From Desulfovibrio sp. (GTDB lineage Bacteria > Desulfobacterota > Desulfovibrionia > Desulfovibrionales > Desulfovibrionaceae): a stretch of 64,000 nt of DNA. Below, piece by piece: positions 1-11,248 of this stretch (positions are counted from its first letter, which is position 1; the number at the start of each line of letters is the position of its first letter). The stretch spans positions 1 to 64,000 of the forward strand of contig JAISTH010000071.1 of NCBI GenBank assembly GCA_031272715.1. The letters run 5' to 3'. Below the pieces are notes generated by a model. That model did no database searches and was not told where the DNA came from. It saw nothing but the letters and a program-made list of their open reading frames with translations. The translations under genes were made by a program, and so were the position numbers.

Positions 1-616
1 GGAGATGCGGATGAGGCGGTGGATGCCCTTCTCGCTCTTGAGCAGGCCGAAGGCGTTGGTGCCGAAGAGGCGCAGGGTGACGCTCTTGATGCCGGCTTCG
101 TCCCCTGGGAGCGAGTCCAAGGTCTCCACGCCGATGGCGTGGCGGGCGGCCCATCGGGTGTAGAGGCGCAGCAGCATCTTGGCCCAGTCCTGGGATTCCG
201 TGCCTCCCGCGCCGGGATGGATCTCGAGGATGGCGTCCAGTCCGTCCTCCTCGGCGCCGAGGAGCATGGCGAGTTCGGTCTCGTCCAGCAGGGCCTTCAG
301 CGTCCGCTGCCGTTCCTCGAGGGATTCGAGGGCCTGGGTGTCCTCCTGTTCGGCGGCGAGGCTCATCCATTCCAGCATGTCGTCGTGGCAGGACTTGAGG
401 CGCGAGAGCCGGGACATCTCGTCCTCGAGGCGGCTCTTGCGTTGCAGCTGGGGGGTGAGTGCGTCGGGGCGGCCCCAGGCGTCGGGTTTTGACAGGGCAG
501 CGACGATGTCGTCGAGTTCGCCTTGGAGCGCGGTTACATCAAAGCCGCCCCCATATGGATTCGAAGCGCTGGGTGAGGGGCGGGCAGGCTGCCCGCAGGT
601 CGGTGAGTTGCAGCAT
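1..616 (-). CDS. prfB: Peptide chain release factor 2 (N-terminal part, runs off the window)
   Basis: RF2 ends translation at UGA and UAA codons. The minus strand encodes 25 residues from ATG at 616 (MLQLTDLRAACPPLTQRFES...), then an in-frame TGA as codon 26 at 541-539, and continues after a +1 shift with LDVTALQGELDDIVAAL. Downstream are the RF2 signatures AILEIHPGAGGTESQDWAKM and GLLKSEKGIHRLIRIS. The GGQ catalytic loop lies beyond base 1. The reading frame is complement(join(<1..540,542..616)). Two frames are needed because of programmed frameshifting, so this is not a pseudogene. Identity is near certain. Confidence 0.96.
539..552 (-). promoter_or_regulatory. Programmed +1 frameshift site of prfB
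   Basis: Read on the minus strand, the site is GGGGGCGGCTTTGA: a Shine-Dalgarno-like G-run three bases before CTT-TGA, followed by T. This is the classic RF2 autoregulation layout (SD-like element, CUU slip codon, UGA as codon 26). The E. coli spacing is kept. When RF2 is scarce, the ribosome pauses at UGA and slips +1 to make full-length RF2. Confidence 0.93.
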
Positions 617-924
617 GGCGGATCTCGTGTGGCGTATAAGCGGTTGAGGTTCGATTTTTGCGGCACCTCTGACCGTGAAGTGGAACTGGCGGTCGCGATG
701 CGTCCTTGGCTTCCGTCACGGCCGGCTCGGGATTGGCTCCCTGGGGGAAGCCGCGCCTGTGGTGGATCCCGAATCCGTGACGGGGCAGTCCAAGGATAGT
801 ATGAGTTCAGGGTAGGTACACATCATCTGAGACTGAACAGGGCAGCCTCGGATGATGATCTACGTCAGGCTGGTTGGTGGGCGGAATCATTATCAAAATC
901 GCCCAACATTCCAGTGATAGAAGT
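617..924. other. Intergenic stretch upstream of prfB
   Basis: No convincing gene, RNA or terminator was seen. GC content falls from about 840 towards the decayed nuclease remnant. The prfB promoter should lie in the first part, but no clear -35/-10 pair could be picked out. Confidence 0.4.
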
Positions 925-1389
925 TTACTGCTTGCCTTGCTGAAGCAGTGTCGTGTCTACGGCTTTCTCGAAGGCCGACAGTTCATTGTAGGCCATGAAA
1001 TTGTTCATCAATCCATGTAACAGATCAGTTTCCTTGATACGATTGAGTTTTTCGCCCAAGGATTGGGACGTGCAATGGAACCGCTGGGACGTCAGGGACA
1101 GCAGAGAACCCCGTAAAGTTTCCTGGCGGCCTTCCTGGCGGCCTTCCTCCCTGACCTAGGACATTCCCCAAAATTCATCCACATACTCTTCGAAACTCAT
1201 GGTGGTCACCCCCATTTGTTTGTAGGCTTCCATGAAAAGATCTTCTTTCGTAATTTCCCCTTTAACACTTGCGATATAGCCTCCAGCATCATGGAGAATT
1301 TTATCCAGAAGATGTCCCTGACCCCCATTATAGTCTGGATGTGATAATATTTTATACTGATAAAGAAAATATCTCCTGGTTGCCTAATG
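925..1389 (-). pseudogene. Decayed Rpn-family (PD-(D/E)XK recombination-promoting nuclease/putative transposase) C-terminal remnant
   Basis: From about 1389 down to TAA at 927-925 the minus strand has a coding-like frame with RRYFLYQYKILSHP, KGEITKEDLFMEAYKQMG and SFEEYVDEFWGMS. An in-frame TAG at about 1158-1156 follows, then VREEGRQEGRQETL and a C-terminus ending LLQQGKQ. The repeated REEGRQEG stretch is typical of the linker in Rpn-type proteins. In-frame TGA and TAG codons lie just upstream (around 1390-1400) and the nuclease core is missing. It is AT-richer than its neighbours. The family assignment rests on the tail only. Confidence 0.6.
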
Positions 1390-1689
1390 TCAAGCGGTCC
1401 CATCCCCTTTTGCAGACAGGAGGCGGAAATCTTGGGTCTGCCCCTCCCATGCCGATCTCTCACATGTCTCCCCTGCCGCCCTGAGTTTAAGGAACGCCCG
1501 CCCGGCCACCAGGGCCGCACTCGTCCAGCCTTCCGGGAACTTCGCCATCTGCCCCTACGACCGTCGTGCTCACATCACCCGGAAGGCCTGCCGCGGCTCG
1601 CGGGGCGGTGCGGATGCGCAGAACTCCCCCTGCCCGCCATCCTGCGCACCTCGGGCAACGCCGCGGTCTGCGCCGGATTCCATGTGGAC

Positions 1690-1876
1690 GCCCGAAGCAT
1701 GCTGCATGCGGGCCTCGCCATGGGTTCCGACATCCTCTGGGCCTTCTCGTCCTCGTGGCCTTCTTCGGGTTTGGCAGGAATCCCGCGACACGCATGGGGC
1801 ACGGCGGCCGGCCGAGCGCAGTTTCGTGGCAGACCCGGGGTGGCCAATCCGGCCCTTCGTTCAGGGCGATGGCCCT
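1690..1876 (+). repeat. Dispersed repeat, copy A (opposite orientation to copies B-E)
   Basis: The right end reads GCAGTTTCGTGG...TGGCCAATCCGGCCCTTCG...CCCTG. It matches the reverse complement of the copy at 23180, which has GCAGTTTCATGG...TGGCCTAGCCGGCCCTTCG...CCCTG. The left boundary is vague because the copies have diverged. The stretch 1390-1690 holds no gene I can support. Confidence 0.6.
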
Positions 1877-1899
1877 GCGCATCTCTCCAAAGCGCCCCC

Positions 1900-1928
1900 T
1901 TGACGGCTTTCCCGAACCTCTCTATCTT
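1900..1928 (+). promoter_or_regulatory. Sigma-70 type promoter of the copper/silver efflux operon
   Basis: TTGACG at 1900-1905, a 17-base spacer, and TATCTT at 1923-1928. The predicted start of transcription falls at about 1935, right at the first ATG (1936). The mRNA would then be almost leaderless for the first gene, or a later in-frame ATG (1963) is used. No metal-sensor dyad or regulator gene was recognised. Confidence 0.6.
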
Positions 1929-1935
1929 CGCTGGC

Positions 1936-2355
1936 ATGCATCGCCGCAACAGCCTCTTCCGGATGGCCGCCCTCTTCCTGGCCGTCCTCATGTGCATCGT
2001 GTGGGCCATTCCCGCCGGCGCCATGACGTGCTGCCCAATGATGGGGGAAGGCATCCGCGGAACCGTTTCCGCGCCTCCCTCGCACGAGGACGCCCATGCC
2101 TGCTGCAATGGCGCCCGGAGCGAAGATGCATCCCTTCCCGGGAACGGAGACGAGGCGGATCAACAGGCTCCTGCCGGCAAGTGCCCCATGATGCGTTGCG
2201 GCATCGCGCACGTTCTGGCGCTTCTCCCCGGGCCCGACGTCCCGGCGCCCCTTCCCCTCCGGAAGGTGAACGTCGTCGCAGAGAGCCTCTCCGTTCCCAT
2301 CGCCCACATCGCCGTCCCCTTCCGACCTCCACGCCCGCTCCATCCGGCCTGTTGA
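1936..2355 (+). CDS. Secreted Cys/Met-rich small protein heading the cus-like operon
   Basis: 139 residues, not assigned to a named family. Residues 8-30 form a signal-peptide hydrophobic core (MAALFLAVLMCIVWAIPAGA). Then come metal-ligand clusters TCCPMM, HEDAHACC and KCPMMRCG, and a Pro-rich end. The position at the head of a CusCFBA-like operon and the paired Cys/Met motifs suggest a periplasmic copper or silver binder or sensor. This is inference. The region is less conserved-looking than the genes that follow, and the start is uncertain (1936 or 1963). Confidence 0.6.
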   Translation: MHRRNSLFRMAALFLAVLMCIVWAIPAGAMTCCPMMGEGIRGTVSAPPSHEDAHACCNGARSEDASLPGNGDEADQQAPAGKCPMMRCGIAHVLALLPGPDVPAPLPLRKVNVVAESLSVPIAHIAVPFRPPRPLHPAC

Positions 2356-2483
2356 CGCGTACGCGTCCCGGACGGCCCGACGATCCCCTTCGGGGCCGAC
2401 GACCGTCCCAGACGGCTGCGGAGTTCCTTCCCCTTCGGATTCCATGCCCCGGCGAAATGTTGCCGGGTACAGGTGGTGGCGCC

Positions 2484-3962
2484 ATGTCCGCCCTCGTCCG
2501 CTCGATTCTGTCGGCGATGCTTCTGGTGTCCCTCGGCGCCTGCTCCCTCGCGCCGAAGCATGTCCGTCCCGACGCCCCCGTCCCCGCCAAGGTCGTGGCC
2601 GGGAGCGAGGAGTCGGTGGACGGGCTTGGCATGTACGGGGTGGGGATCAAGGAGTTCTTCAGGGATCCGCGGCTCCAGGAACTGATCGCCCTCGGCCTCT
2701 CCCACAACAGGGACCTCCGGGTCGCGCTGCTTGCCGCCGCGCGCGCAAGGGCGCTCTACAGCGTCGAACGGGCGGAGCGTTTTCCCCAGGTGAGCGCCGA
2801 CGGGGCCGACACCTCCTCCGCGCCCTACGACAAGAGGTGGACGCGGAACGTCCAGGCCCAGGGGACGGCGATCTTCGAACTCGACCTCTTCGGGCGGCTC
2901 AGGAACCTGAGCGAGTCTGCCTTCGAGACCTACCTCGCCTCGGACGAGGCGAGTCGCGCGGCCATGCTGGCCCTCATCTCCCAGATCGCGCGAAGCTATC
3001 TCGACGAGCGCCTCGCGGTGGAACGGCTGGCCCTCGCACGGTCCACGGTGGAGAGCCGGAGACGTTCCCTGGAGTTCATGGCGGGACGGGTGCAGTCGGG
3101 TCAGTCCTCCCTGCTGGAGCTGGAGCAGGCGCGCAGCCTGCTGGCGGCCGCAGAGGCGTCCAGCGCCGAGCAGCAGAGGCAGGTGGAACTGGCCGGCAAC
3201 GCCTTGGCGCTGCAGGTGGGGGACTACGATTTGCCGGACCTTCCGGCGCCCCTGTCCCTCGAGGACCAGGAGATGGCGAATCTCCCCGGGGGCGTGGATT
3301 CCAGCGTCCTGCTGCGCCGTCCCGACATCCTCGGGGCGGAGCACCGGCTCAAGGCGACCAACGCGGACATCGGCGCGGCCAGGGCCGCCTTCTTCCCGAC
3401 CCTCTCCCTCACGGGCACCCTGGGCTACATGAGCACGGATCTCTCCGACCTCTTCATCTACGCCAACGGGGCGTGGTCCTTCGCCCCCAGGGCGGCTCTT
3501 CCCATCTTCCAGGGCGGGAGGCAGATGGCGGAACTGAAGGCGGCCCACATCGCCAAGGAGAGCGCCGTGGCCGATTACGAGCGCACCATCCAGAACGCCT
3601 TCAAGGAGGTGGCGGACGGTCTGCGAAGCCGGGCGTCCTTCAGGGACCAGCACGAGGCCCAGCTGGCATACGTGCAGTCCCTGCGCCTCGTGGAGGAGCT
3701 TGCCATGGCGCGGTACGTGAGCGGCGCGGTCTCCTATCTGGAGGTTCTCGACGCCCAGCGGGCCGTGTTCCAGGCGGAGATGGACCTGCTCTCCCTGCGC
3801 CGGGACCAGCTGGCCAACGAGGTGTCCCTCTACAGTTCCCTGGGCGGCGGTCTGGAAGACGCCGTCTCCAGGGTTCCCGAGCCCGACGGCAGGACGCCGT
3901 CCAAGGCCGAGACCACCGGCGGCGACGGGGAGCCGTCCGGTGCCGACGTCGTCTCCCCGTGA
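2484..3962 (+). CDS. cusC: RND efflux outer-membrane factor, CusC/NodT-type lipoprotein
   Basis: 492 residues. It forms the trimeric TolC-like outer-membrane exit duct of a tripartite metal pump. The N-terminus has a lipoprotein signal with lipobox VSLGAC, then SLAPKHVRPDAPVP, typical of this family. Two outer-membrane-efflux repeats follow, with long helices such as RARALYSVERAERFPQVSA and NADIGAARAAFFPTLSLTG, the usual signature before the second beta strands. The tail is acidic and low in complexity. The ATG at 2484 was chosen because it begins the signal sequence and follows a GGTGG-like site. It is followed 23 bases later by the CusF-like gene. Confidence 0.9.
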   Translation: MSALVRSILSAMLLVSLGACSLAPKHVRPDAPVPAKVVAGSEESVDGLGMYGVGIKEFFRDPRLQELIALGLSHNRDLRVALLAAARARALYSVERAERFPQVSADGADTSSAPYDKRWTRNVQAQGTAIFELDLFGRLRNLSESAFETYLASDEASRAAMLALISQIARSYLDERLAVERLALARSTVESRRRSLEFMAGRVQSGQSSLLELEQARSLLAAAEASSAEQQRQVELAGNALALQVGDYDLPDLPAPLSLEDQEMANLPGGVDSSVLLRRPDILGAEHRLKATNADIGAARAAFFPTLSLTGTLGYMSTDLSDLFIYANGAWSFAPRAALPIFQGGRQMAELKAAHIAKESAVADYERTIQNAFKEVADGLRSRASFRDQHEAQLAYVQSLRLVEELAMARYVSGAVSYLEVLDAQRAVFQAEMDLLSLRRDQLANEVSLYSSLGGGLEDAVSRVPEPDGRTPSKAETTGGDGEPSGADVVSP

Positions 3963-3985
3963 CCTCAACAAAATGGAGTATCCCG

Positions 3986-4393
3986 ATGAAATGTCTTCTC
4001 CTGCGCCGCCTTGCGGCCCTCTCCTTCGCCTTCGCCTTGGCGGGGGCGCCCTTGGGCGCCCTGGCCGCCTCCCACGGAGGGCACCAACACGAAGGGCACC
4101 AACACGAAGGGCATGAAGGGAAGTCCTCCCACATGACCCAGGACGACCAGGGCAAGACCGCCGAGGGCGTCTACACCACCACCGGAGTGGTGAAGAGCGT
4201 CGACGAGGCCGCCGGCAAGGCGTCCATCGCCCACGAGCCCGTGCCCTCCCTCAAGTGGCCGGCCATGACCATGACCTTCACCGAGTCCTCCAAGGGGATG
4301 CTCAAGGGCATCAAGGCCGGCGACAAGGTGCGGATCGATTTCAAGCAGAAGGGCGACACGACCCTGATCATGGACATCGAAACCGTCAAATGA
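3986..4393 (+). CDS. cusF: CusF-like periplasmic copper/silver chaperone
   Basis: 135 residues: signal peptide (1-28), a His-rich stretch with repeated HQHEGH (30-44), then the CusF OB-fold domain. The ligands H83, W91, M94 and M96 in HEPVPSLKWPAMTMTF keep exactly the spacing of H36/W44/M47/M49 of E. coli CusF, which binds Cu(I)/Ag(I) with a Trp-cation contact. It would hand metal to the CusB-like adaptor. The His-rich linker is an addition to the minimal CusF. The RBS GGAG lies 7 bases before the ATG. Confidence 0.93.
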   Translation: MKCLLLRRLAALSFAFALAGAPLGALAASHGGHQHEGHQHEGHEGKSSHMTQDDQGKTAEGVYTTTGVVKSVDEAAGKASIAHEPVPSLKWPAMTMTFTESSKGMLKGIKAGDKVRIDFKQKGDTTLIMDIETVK

Positions 4394-4427
4394 CCCTTGC
4401 GGCACGCAGACCTCCGGGAGGTGTGCA

Positions 4428-5627
4428 ATGACGATGCGACGGATCGCGACCTTCTGTCTCCTGCTGTCCCTGCTTCCCGGGCTCGCCCCGGCGGCGGAGG
4501 AAGAGCAGGGGAAGCCCAAGGTCCTCTACTGGTACGACCCCATGTATCCGGCGACCCACTTCGACAAGCCCGGCAAGTCGCCCTTCATGGACATGGAACT
4601 CGTCCCTCGGTACGCCACGGACGACGAGGGGGGCGGCATCCGCATCGACCCGGCCCAGGTGCAGAACCTGGCCGTGCGGACGAAAGCGGTGGAGTGGGGG
4701 AGACTCCCCTTCGCCAGGGACCTGCCCGCCAACGTGGAGTTCAACAGCTACCAGCTGGCCAAGGTGCAGCCCCGGGCAGACGGCTTCGTCTCCGGGATCT
4801 ACTCCTTGGCGGTGGGGGACAGGGTGGCCAAAGGGGCCCCTCTCGTGGACGTGACCGTCCCGGGTTGGGCCTCGGACCAGAGCGAGTACCTGCTGCTGAA
4901 AAGCCAGAAGGCCGATCCGGGCATCGTCAGAGGGGTGCGTGAGCGCCTGCGCATCTCCGGCATGCCCGAGGAGATGCTCCAGGCCGTGGACTCCACGGGC
5001 AGGGTGCAGACGCGCATGATCGTGAGGTCCCCCGTCGCGGGGGTCGTCACCTCCTTCGACGTCTACCCCGGCATGAACGTGACCAAGACCATGACTCTCG
5101 CCGTCGTCCAGGGGACGGATCCGGTGTGGGTGACCGCGGACGTGCCGGAACGGGACCTGCCCCTCGTCGCCAAGGCCGGACGCCTCAGGGTGCGTGTGCA
5201 GGCCTGGCCCGACCGGTCCTTCACCGCCGAGTCCTACACGCTTCTCCCCAATGCGGACCAGAACACGCGCACCGTCCCCCTGCGCATGGTCCTGCCCAAT
5301 CGCGAAGGACTCCTCACGCCGGGCATGACGGCGAGTCTGCGGCTCAGGGGCACGGGGGACGAGGCCTTCCTCATCCCCACACAGGCCCTGATCGACCTCG
5401 GTGACGAAAAACGGGTCGTCGTGCGGCTTCCGGACGGGCGGTTCATGCCCAAGGCCGTCACGGCCATCGGGAGTTCCGGAGACGTCACGGCCGTGTCCGA
5501 AGGATTGGAGACCGGGGACCAGGTCGTCGTGGGGGGGCTCTTCCTCATCGACTCCGAGTCCAATCTCCGCGGGGCCCTGGACAGGATGCGGGAAGACGCG
5601 GCCAGAAAGGCGGAGGGAAGCCCATGA
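4428..5627 (+). CDS. cusB: Periplasmic adaptor (membrane fusion protein) of Cu/Ag RND efflux, CusB-like
   Basis: 399 residues. A signal peptide (1-22) is followed by a heavy-metal-binding-domain-like segment, [10 protein letters not shown]...[14 protein letters not shown], which is often found at the start of CusB-type adaptors. Then come the barrel-sandwich/lipoyl halves ([37 protein letters not shown]) and the beta-barrel and membrane-proximal domains. It links the CusA-like pump to the CusC-like duct and receives metal from CusF. A strong GGAGGTG RBS precedes the ATG, and the stop overlaps cusA by four bases (ATGA). Confidence 0.93.
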   Translation: MTMRRIATFCLLLSLLPGLAPAAEEEQGKPKVLYWYDPMYPATHFDKPGKSPFMDMELVPRYATDDEGGGIRIDPAQVQNLAVRTKAVEWGRLPFARDLPANVEFNSYQLAKVQPRADGFVSGIYSLAVGDRVAKGAPLVDVTVPGWASDQSEYLLLKSQKADPGIVRGVRERLRISGMPEEMLQAVDSTGRVQTRMIVRSPVAGVVTSFDVYPGMNVTKTMTLAVVQGTDPVWVTADVPERDLPLVAKAGRLRVRVQAWPDRSFTAESYTLLPNADQNTRTVPLRMVLPNREGLLTPGMTASLRLRGTGDEAFLIPTQALIDLGDEKRVVVRLPDGRFMPKAVTAIGSSGDVTAVSEGLETGDQVVVGGLFLIDSESNLRGALDRMREDAARKAEGSP

Positions 5628-8600
5628 TCGCCCGTCTCATCGCCTGGTGCACCGCCAACAGGTTCCTCGTGGTCCTCTTCTCCCTGCTGCTGTCCGCATG
5701 GGGATGCTGGGCCATGCTGAACACCCCCGTGGACGCCCTGCCGGACCTGTCGGACACGCAGGTGATCATCCGGACCTCCTATCCCGGCAAGGCCCCCCAG
5801 ATCGTGGAGAACCAGATCACCTATCCTCTGTCCACGGCCATGCTCTCGGTGCCGGGGGCGAAGGTCGTCCGGGGCTTCTCCTCCTTCGGGGACTCCTACG
5901 TCTACATCATCTTCGAGGACGGGACGGATCTCTACTGGGCCCGGAGCAGGGTCCTGGAATACATCAGCCAGGCCCAGGGGAGACTCCCGGAGGGGATCGT
6001 GCCGGCCCTGGGGCCGGACGCGACGGGCATCGGCTGGGTCTTCGAGTACGCTCTCGTGGACAGGACCGGTCGCCACGACCTGTCTGAACTGCGCTCCCTG
6101 CAGGACTGGCTCGTCCGCTACGAACTGGCGTCGGTGCCGGACGTGGCGGAGGTGGCCTCGGTGGGGGGCGCGGTCCGTCAGTACCAGATCGTGCCGGATC
6201 CCCTCCGGCTCATCCAGTACGGCATCAGCCTCGACCGTCTCATGCAGGCCGTGCGGGACGCCAACCAGGAGGCCGGGGGATCGGTCGTCGAGCAGGGGGA
6301 GTCGGAATACATGGTCCGGGCCACGGGCTATCTCGAGAGCATCGAGGACTTCCGCAAGGTGGTGTTGAAGACGTCCCCGGGGGGCACCCCGGTGTATCTG
6401 GAGGACGTGGCGGTCATAAACGTCGGCCCGGAGATGCGCCGTGGCCTCGTGGAACTGGACGGGCAGGGGGAAGTGGCCGGCGGCGTCGTGCTGATGCGCG
6501 CCGGGAAGAACGCCAGGACCGTCATACGGGATGTCCGGGCCGTCCTCGACAGGCTGTCCACCAACCTGCCCGAGGGCGTGGAGATCGTCACCACGTATGA
6601 CCGCAGCCTGCTGATCCAGCGGGCCGTGGACAACCTCACCCAGGATTTGCTTGAGGAGTTCGCGGTGGTGGCGGTGGTCTGCGGGCTCTTCCTCCTGCAC
6701 CTGCCTTCGGCCCTCGTGGCCATCCTGGCCCTGCCGACGGCGCTGTTCGCCTCCTTCTGCATCATGTACTACCAAGGCGTCACGGCCAACATCATGTCCC
6801 TGGGGGGGATCGCCATCGCCGTGGGCGCCATGGTGGACGCCTCGGTGGTCACCGTGGAGAACACCCACAGGAAGATGGAGGCGTGGCAGACCGGCGGGGG
6901 AGGTCCCATGACGCCCTCGCAGCACTGGGACATGGTGACCCGGGCGGCCCAGGAGGTGGGGCCGGCGCTTTTCGTGAGCCTGCTCATCATCACCCTCTCC
7001 TTCGTGCCCGTCTTCGCCCTGCAGGGGCAGGAGGGGCGCCTCTTCCACCCGCTGGCCTACACGAAGCTCTACGCCATGGGTTCCGCGGCGATCCTGTCCG
7101 TGGTGCTCATCCCGGTGCTGACCGGGTTCTGGGTGCGGGGCAGGATCCCCCCGGAAGACCGGAACCGGCTGAACAGGTTCCTCATCTTCTGCTATCGCCC
7201 CTTCATACGGTTCGTGCTGAGGCGTCCCGTCGCCGTGCTCCTCGGGGCGCTGGCGATCCTGATCGTCTCCGTCTATCCCCTGAGCCGCCTCGGCGGGGAG
7301 TTCCTGCCCCGGATGGACGAAGGGGACCTGCTCTACATGCCGTCGACCCTGCCGGCGGTGTCCATCGCGGAAGCCGGGCGGATCCTGCAGATCACGGACA
7401 AGCTCATCATGACGGTGCCGGAGGTGGAGCAGGTCTTCGGCAAGGCGGGCAGGGCGGAAACGGCCACGGATCCGGCCCCCATCGAGATGCTGGAGACGAC
7501 GATCCGCTTGAAGCCCAGGGACCAGTGGCGCGAGGGCATGACCGTCGAGAAGGTCATCGAGGAACTGGACAGGACCGTCCGTCTTCCCGGCGTGGCCAAT
7601 TTCTGGGTGCCGCCCATCAGGGCCAGGATCGACATGGTCTCCACGGGGGCCAAGAGCCCCATCGCCATCAGGGTGTCGGGGAAGGACATGGCCGCCGTGG
7701 ACAAGGCGGCCGTCGAGGTGCAGAACGCCGCGCGGCAGGTGGACGGCGTCACTTCGGCACTCGCGGAGTCCCTCACCGGCGGCAGGTATGTTGAGGTGAA
7801 CATCAGGCGGGAGCGGGCCGCCCGCTATGGCATGAACATTGCGCAGGTGCAGGAGTACGTGTCCAGCGCCATCGGCGGCGAGAACATCGCCGAGACGGTT
7901 GAGGGGGTCGCCCGCTACCCCATCAACATCCGCTATCCCCAATCGTACCGCGACAGCTTGGAGGCGCTGCGGAACCTGCCCATGGTGACGCCGCTGGGGC
8001 AGCAGATAACCCTCGGGGACGTGGCGAATCTCGACATGCGCCCCGGTCCCAGCATGCTGAAGAGCGAGCAGGCGCGTCCCGCCGGATGGGTCTACGTCGA
8101 CGCCCGCGGGCGCAGCATGACGGAGGTCGTGGCGGACCTCTCGAAACGCGTGGCCCAGCTCAGCCTGCCCGAGGGCGTGAGCGTCGCCTTCACGGGGCAG
8201 TACGAACTGCTGGAGCGCGCGATGGCGCGCCTGGAGATGGTGGTGCCGGCGACGCTGGCCATCATCTTCCTTCTGCTCTTCATGGAGTTCCGGAGCGTCA
8301 GCGAGGCGCTGCTCATCATGTGCTGCCTGCCCTTCGCCTGCATCGGAGGCGTGTGGTTCATGTACATGCAGGGCTACTCCCTCTCCATCGCCTCGGGGGT
8401 GGGGTTCATCGCCTTGGCGGGTCTGGCGGCGGAGTTCGGGGTGGTGATGCTGCTCTACCTGAAGCAGGCGGTGGCGCTGGACGATCGGCTCTCATCCCCG
8501 GAGACGGCGACGGAGGAGGCCCTGGACGAGGCCATCCATCACGGCGCGGTGCTGCGGGTGCGACCCAAGGCCATGACGGTGATCACGACGGTGGCGGGCC

Positions 8601-8791
8601 TTTTGCCCATCTTCTGGCGCGAGGGGACGGGCTCGGAGATCATGACGCGCATAGCGGCGCCGATGTTCGGGGGGATGGTCAGCGCGGCCCTGCTTTCGAT
8701 GGTGCTGGTTCCGGCGGCGTACAAGCTGCTGCTGGCCATGCGCCTGCGAGTCGGCCGCAAGAGGCATCCCGCGATGCCCCTGCCGAAATGA
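5624..8791 (+). CDS. cusA: Cu(I)/Ag(I) efflux RND pump, CusA-like
   Basis: 1055 residues, the usual length of heavy-metal RND (HME) pumps. It exports Cu(I)/Ag(I) using proton flux. The N-terminus has the first TM helix and the [17 protein letters not shown] motif of CusA/CzcA proteins. Met572 (in [10 protein letters not shown]), Met622 (in PIEMLETT) and Met671 (in RIDMVSTG) fall one residue from the three metal-site Met positions of E. coli CusA (573, 623, 672). That favours Cu/Ag over Zn/Co. The ATG overlaps the cusB stop, so translation is probably coupled. A strong hairpin follows. Confidence 0.95.
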   Translation: MIARLIAWCTANRFLVVLFSLLLSAWGCWAMLNTPVDALPDLSDTQVIIRTSYPGKAPQIVENQITYPLSTAMLSVPGAKVVRGFSSFGDSYVYIIFEDGTDLYWARSRVLEYISQAQGRLPEGIVPALGPDATGIGWVFEYALVDRTGRHDLSELRSLQDWLVRYELASVPDVAEVASVGGAVRQYQIVPDPLRLIQYGISLDRLMQAVRDANQEAGGSVVEQGESEYMVRATGYLESIEDFRKVVLKTSPGGTPVYLEDVAVINVGPEMRRGLVELDGQGEVAGGVVLMRAGKNARTVIRDVRAVLDRLSTNLPEGVEIVTTYDRSLLIQRAVDNLTQDLLEEFAVVAVVCGLFLLHLPSALVAILALPTALFASFCIMYYQGVTANIMSLGGIAIAVGAMVDASVVTVENTHRKMEAWQTGGGGPMTPSQHWDMVTRAAQEVGPALFVSLLIITLSFVPVFALQGQEGRLFHPLAYTKLYAMGSAAILSVVLIPVLTGFWVRGRIPPEDRNRLNRFLIFCYRPFIRFVLRRPVAVLLGALAILIVSVYPLSRLGGEFLPRMDEGDLLYMPSTLPAVSIAEAGRILQITDKLIMTVPEVEQVFGKAGRAETATDPAPIEMLETTIRLKPRDQWREGMTVEKVIEELDRTVRLPGVANFWVPPIRARIDMVSTGAKSPIAIRVSGKDMAAVDKAAVEVQNAARQVDGVTSALAESLTGGRYVEVNIRRERAARYGMNIAQVQEYVSSAIGGENIAETVEGVARYPINIRYPQSYRDSLEALRNLPMVTPLGQQITLGDVANLDMRPGPSMLKSEQARPAGWVYVDARGRSMTEVVADLSKRVAQLSLPEGVSVAFTGQYELLERAMARLEMVVPATLAIIFLLLFMEFRSVSEALLIMCCLPFACIGGVWFMYMQGYSLSIASGVGFIALAGLAAEFGVVMLLYLKQAVALDDRLSSPETATEEALDEAIHHGAVLRVRPKAMTVITTVAGLLPIFWREGTGSEIMTRIAAPMFGGMVSAALLSMVLVPAAYKLLLAMRLRVGRKRHPAMPLPK

Positions 8792-8813
8792 CGGGTGTGG
8801 GACGGGAGAATCG

Positions 8814-8841
8814 GAAGAGGGCGGCCCTGGCCGCCCTCTTC
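8814..8841 (+). terminator. Terminator hairpin after the cus operon
   Basis: The 13-bp arms GAAGAGGGCGGCC and GGCCGCCCTCTTC are separated by two bases. There is no long T-run. Its place between converging transcripts (cusA on plus, cysK on minus) suggests it may serve both. Confidence 0.65.
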
Positions 8842-8903
8842 GCGTCCTGTTCACTTGAGACGAAAACCCTGAGGCGAGAGCCTCCCCGCAGGGGACCGTC
8901 CGG

Positions 8904-9854
<951 letters not shown>

Positions 9855-9955
9855 GGCGCGAACTCCTAGGGGGACGCCTGTTCGCAGCGAGTGGCGCGAG
9901 GTTCGCGGAGTGCGTCCGTCCAGATCCGGCCGGACGGGCCATGGGCCGTGGAGCG

Positions 9956-10396
9956 TCAGATGCAGTAGTCCGTGGAACCGGCCTGGCGTTCGCTGTCCAC
10001 GATGTCCTGCAGGGTCTTGTTGGCGAACACGCCTTCGATGGCCGCCTTGGCCTCTTTCCAGATGGGCAGGAAGACGCAGCTTCCCCGGAGGCGGCATCTG
10101 TTCGTGGGGTTGGCGCCTTCGCAGTCCAGTTCGTAAATCTCGCCGTCGATGAAGCGTACGACCTCGTCCAGGGTGATGTCCGCAGGAGGGCGGGAGAGGA
10201 CGAATCCGCCCCGCTTGCCCCGGCGGCTTTCCACGAACCCGCCCTGGCGCAGCTGGTTGAGGATGTTCTCGAGGAACCGTTCCGGAATGGCCTGGGCGTC
10301 CGCGATGACGGGGATGCTGACAAGGCCCTCCCCGTAACGGCGCGCGAGTTCGTGGAGGGCCCGGACACCGTACTGGCATTTGGTGGATATGCTCAC
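9956..10396 (-). CDS. Rrf2-family transcriptional regulator (IscR/CymR-like)
   Basis: 146 residues with GTG start, preceded by AGAGG at a 7-base gap. The N-terminal winged helix reads [18 protein letters not shown], with [14 protein letters not shown] in the wing. Three cysteines (Cys92, Cys101, Cys107 in DCEG...NRCRLRGSC) sit where IscR carries its [2Fe-2S] ligands, so iron-sulfur or cysteine/sulfide sensing is plausible. It lies directly upstream of cysK and probably controls sulfur assimilation. Which signal it reads cannot be told from the sequence. Confidence 0.87.
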   Translation of the reverse strand: MSISTKCQYGVRALHELARRYGEGLVSIPVIADAQAIPERFLENILNQLRQGGFVESRRGKRGGFVLSRPPADITLDEVVRFIDGEIYELDCEGANPTNRCRLRGSCVFLPIWKEAKAAIEGVFANKTLQDIVDSERQAGSTDYCI

Positions 10397-11220
10397 TGTC
10401 GGACCTCTTTCACTGAAAAAACGAAAAGCCTGTGGCTTTGTGATATTTTGGGACTTTATGGACTTCTACGCCGCCTGAGGGAATTTTTCAAGGGTTCCGG
10501 CATCGAGAGGTGAACCCTGTCGATCCGGACGGCCCATCAAGGCGTGTGCGAAATTTCCGGCGGATCGCTTCCGGGTCTCCCTGTATCCTGCGCCCTTCGG
10601 GCGCATCCCCATGGAGGGGGCGTGGTCGACGGTTCCGTGAAGACGATACCCGGCAGGGGGGGATGCACGGGAAATCGGCCTCTTCGGGCAGTCCGAACCG
10701 ATGGCCGGCACCCGTTGTTTTCGGGGGCGGCCCAGAGTTCGATCCTGCGTGTGAAGGCCGTCCCGGCGAATGCCCCGGGGAGCGTTCAGGCGCAAGGGCG
10801 AGATGGCTTCCTGGGAGCACCGTTGGCGCACATCGTGGACATTTTCGTCCTGCTGTGGAGTTGGAAGAAGGCTGCCGAAGCGTGCTGGAGAGACGGGGAA
10901 GCGCAGGCAAGAAGGTGGGACGGTGATGCCGCGGCCTGCGCCCTGTGGAATGGCGCTTTCCCATCGTTGCAGGATTGGGTGGGCCGCGCCCATCTTGGCG
11001 TTTTGTGGCGGATCGTCGCTTGCGGAGGAGTTCCCGAGATACCGTAGGCGACCGTGACGGACGGCTTGGCATCCGTGGCACGTCGCCTTGCAGTTGCATG
11101 GTGGCTTCCGCATGGCGAGGCCCTTCCGCCGTGCCCAATGGTCTCGTGACTCGTCTCCCGAGCCTGCCGTAGGCCGTTTTGAGCCTGACCCGCGGATCGC
11201 AAGACACATGTCTACACTTT

Positions 11221-11248
11221 GGTCCACTACGTGATATGCTGTGCTGGT
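11221..11248 (-). repeat. Palindromic repeat, copy 1
   Basis: Read on the minus strand it starts ACCAGCACAGC and ends CACGTAGTGGACC, matching the four copies at 20136-20430 over most positions. It is 28 bases, one base shorter than the others. The arms (CCAG... / ...TGG) can pair. Confidence 0.65.

Noticed and set aside
539..541. Nonsense mutation making prfB a pseudogene
   Set aside because: The TGA is the conserved programmed frameshift codon with its full context.
1390..1935. Long plus-strand open frames leading into the Cys/Met-rich protein and into cusC
   Set aside because: The upstream parts cross a dispersed repeat and a promoter. The signal peptides mark the true starts at 1936 and 2484.
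2160..3971. 600-codon minus-strand open frame
   Set aside because: Antisense to the cusC-like gene with low-complexity Gly/Arg/Pro composition.
5234..7942. Very long open frame (about 900 codons) on the minus strand
   Set aside because: It is antisense to cusB and cusA, has Pro/His/Arg/Gly-heavy composition and no domain. It is an artefact of GC-rich codon usage.
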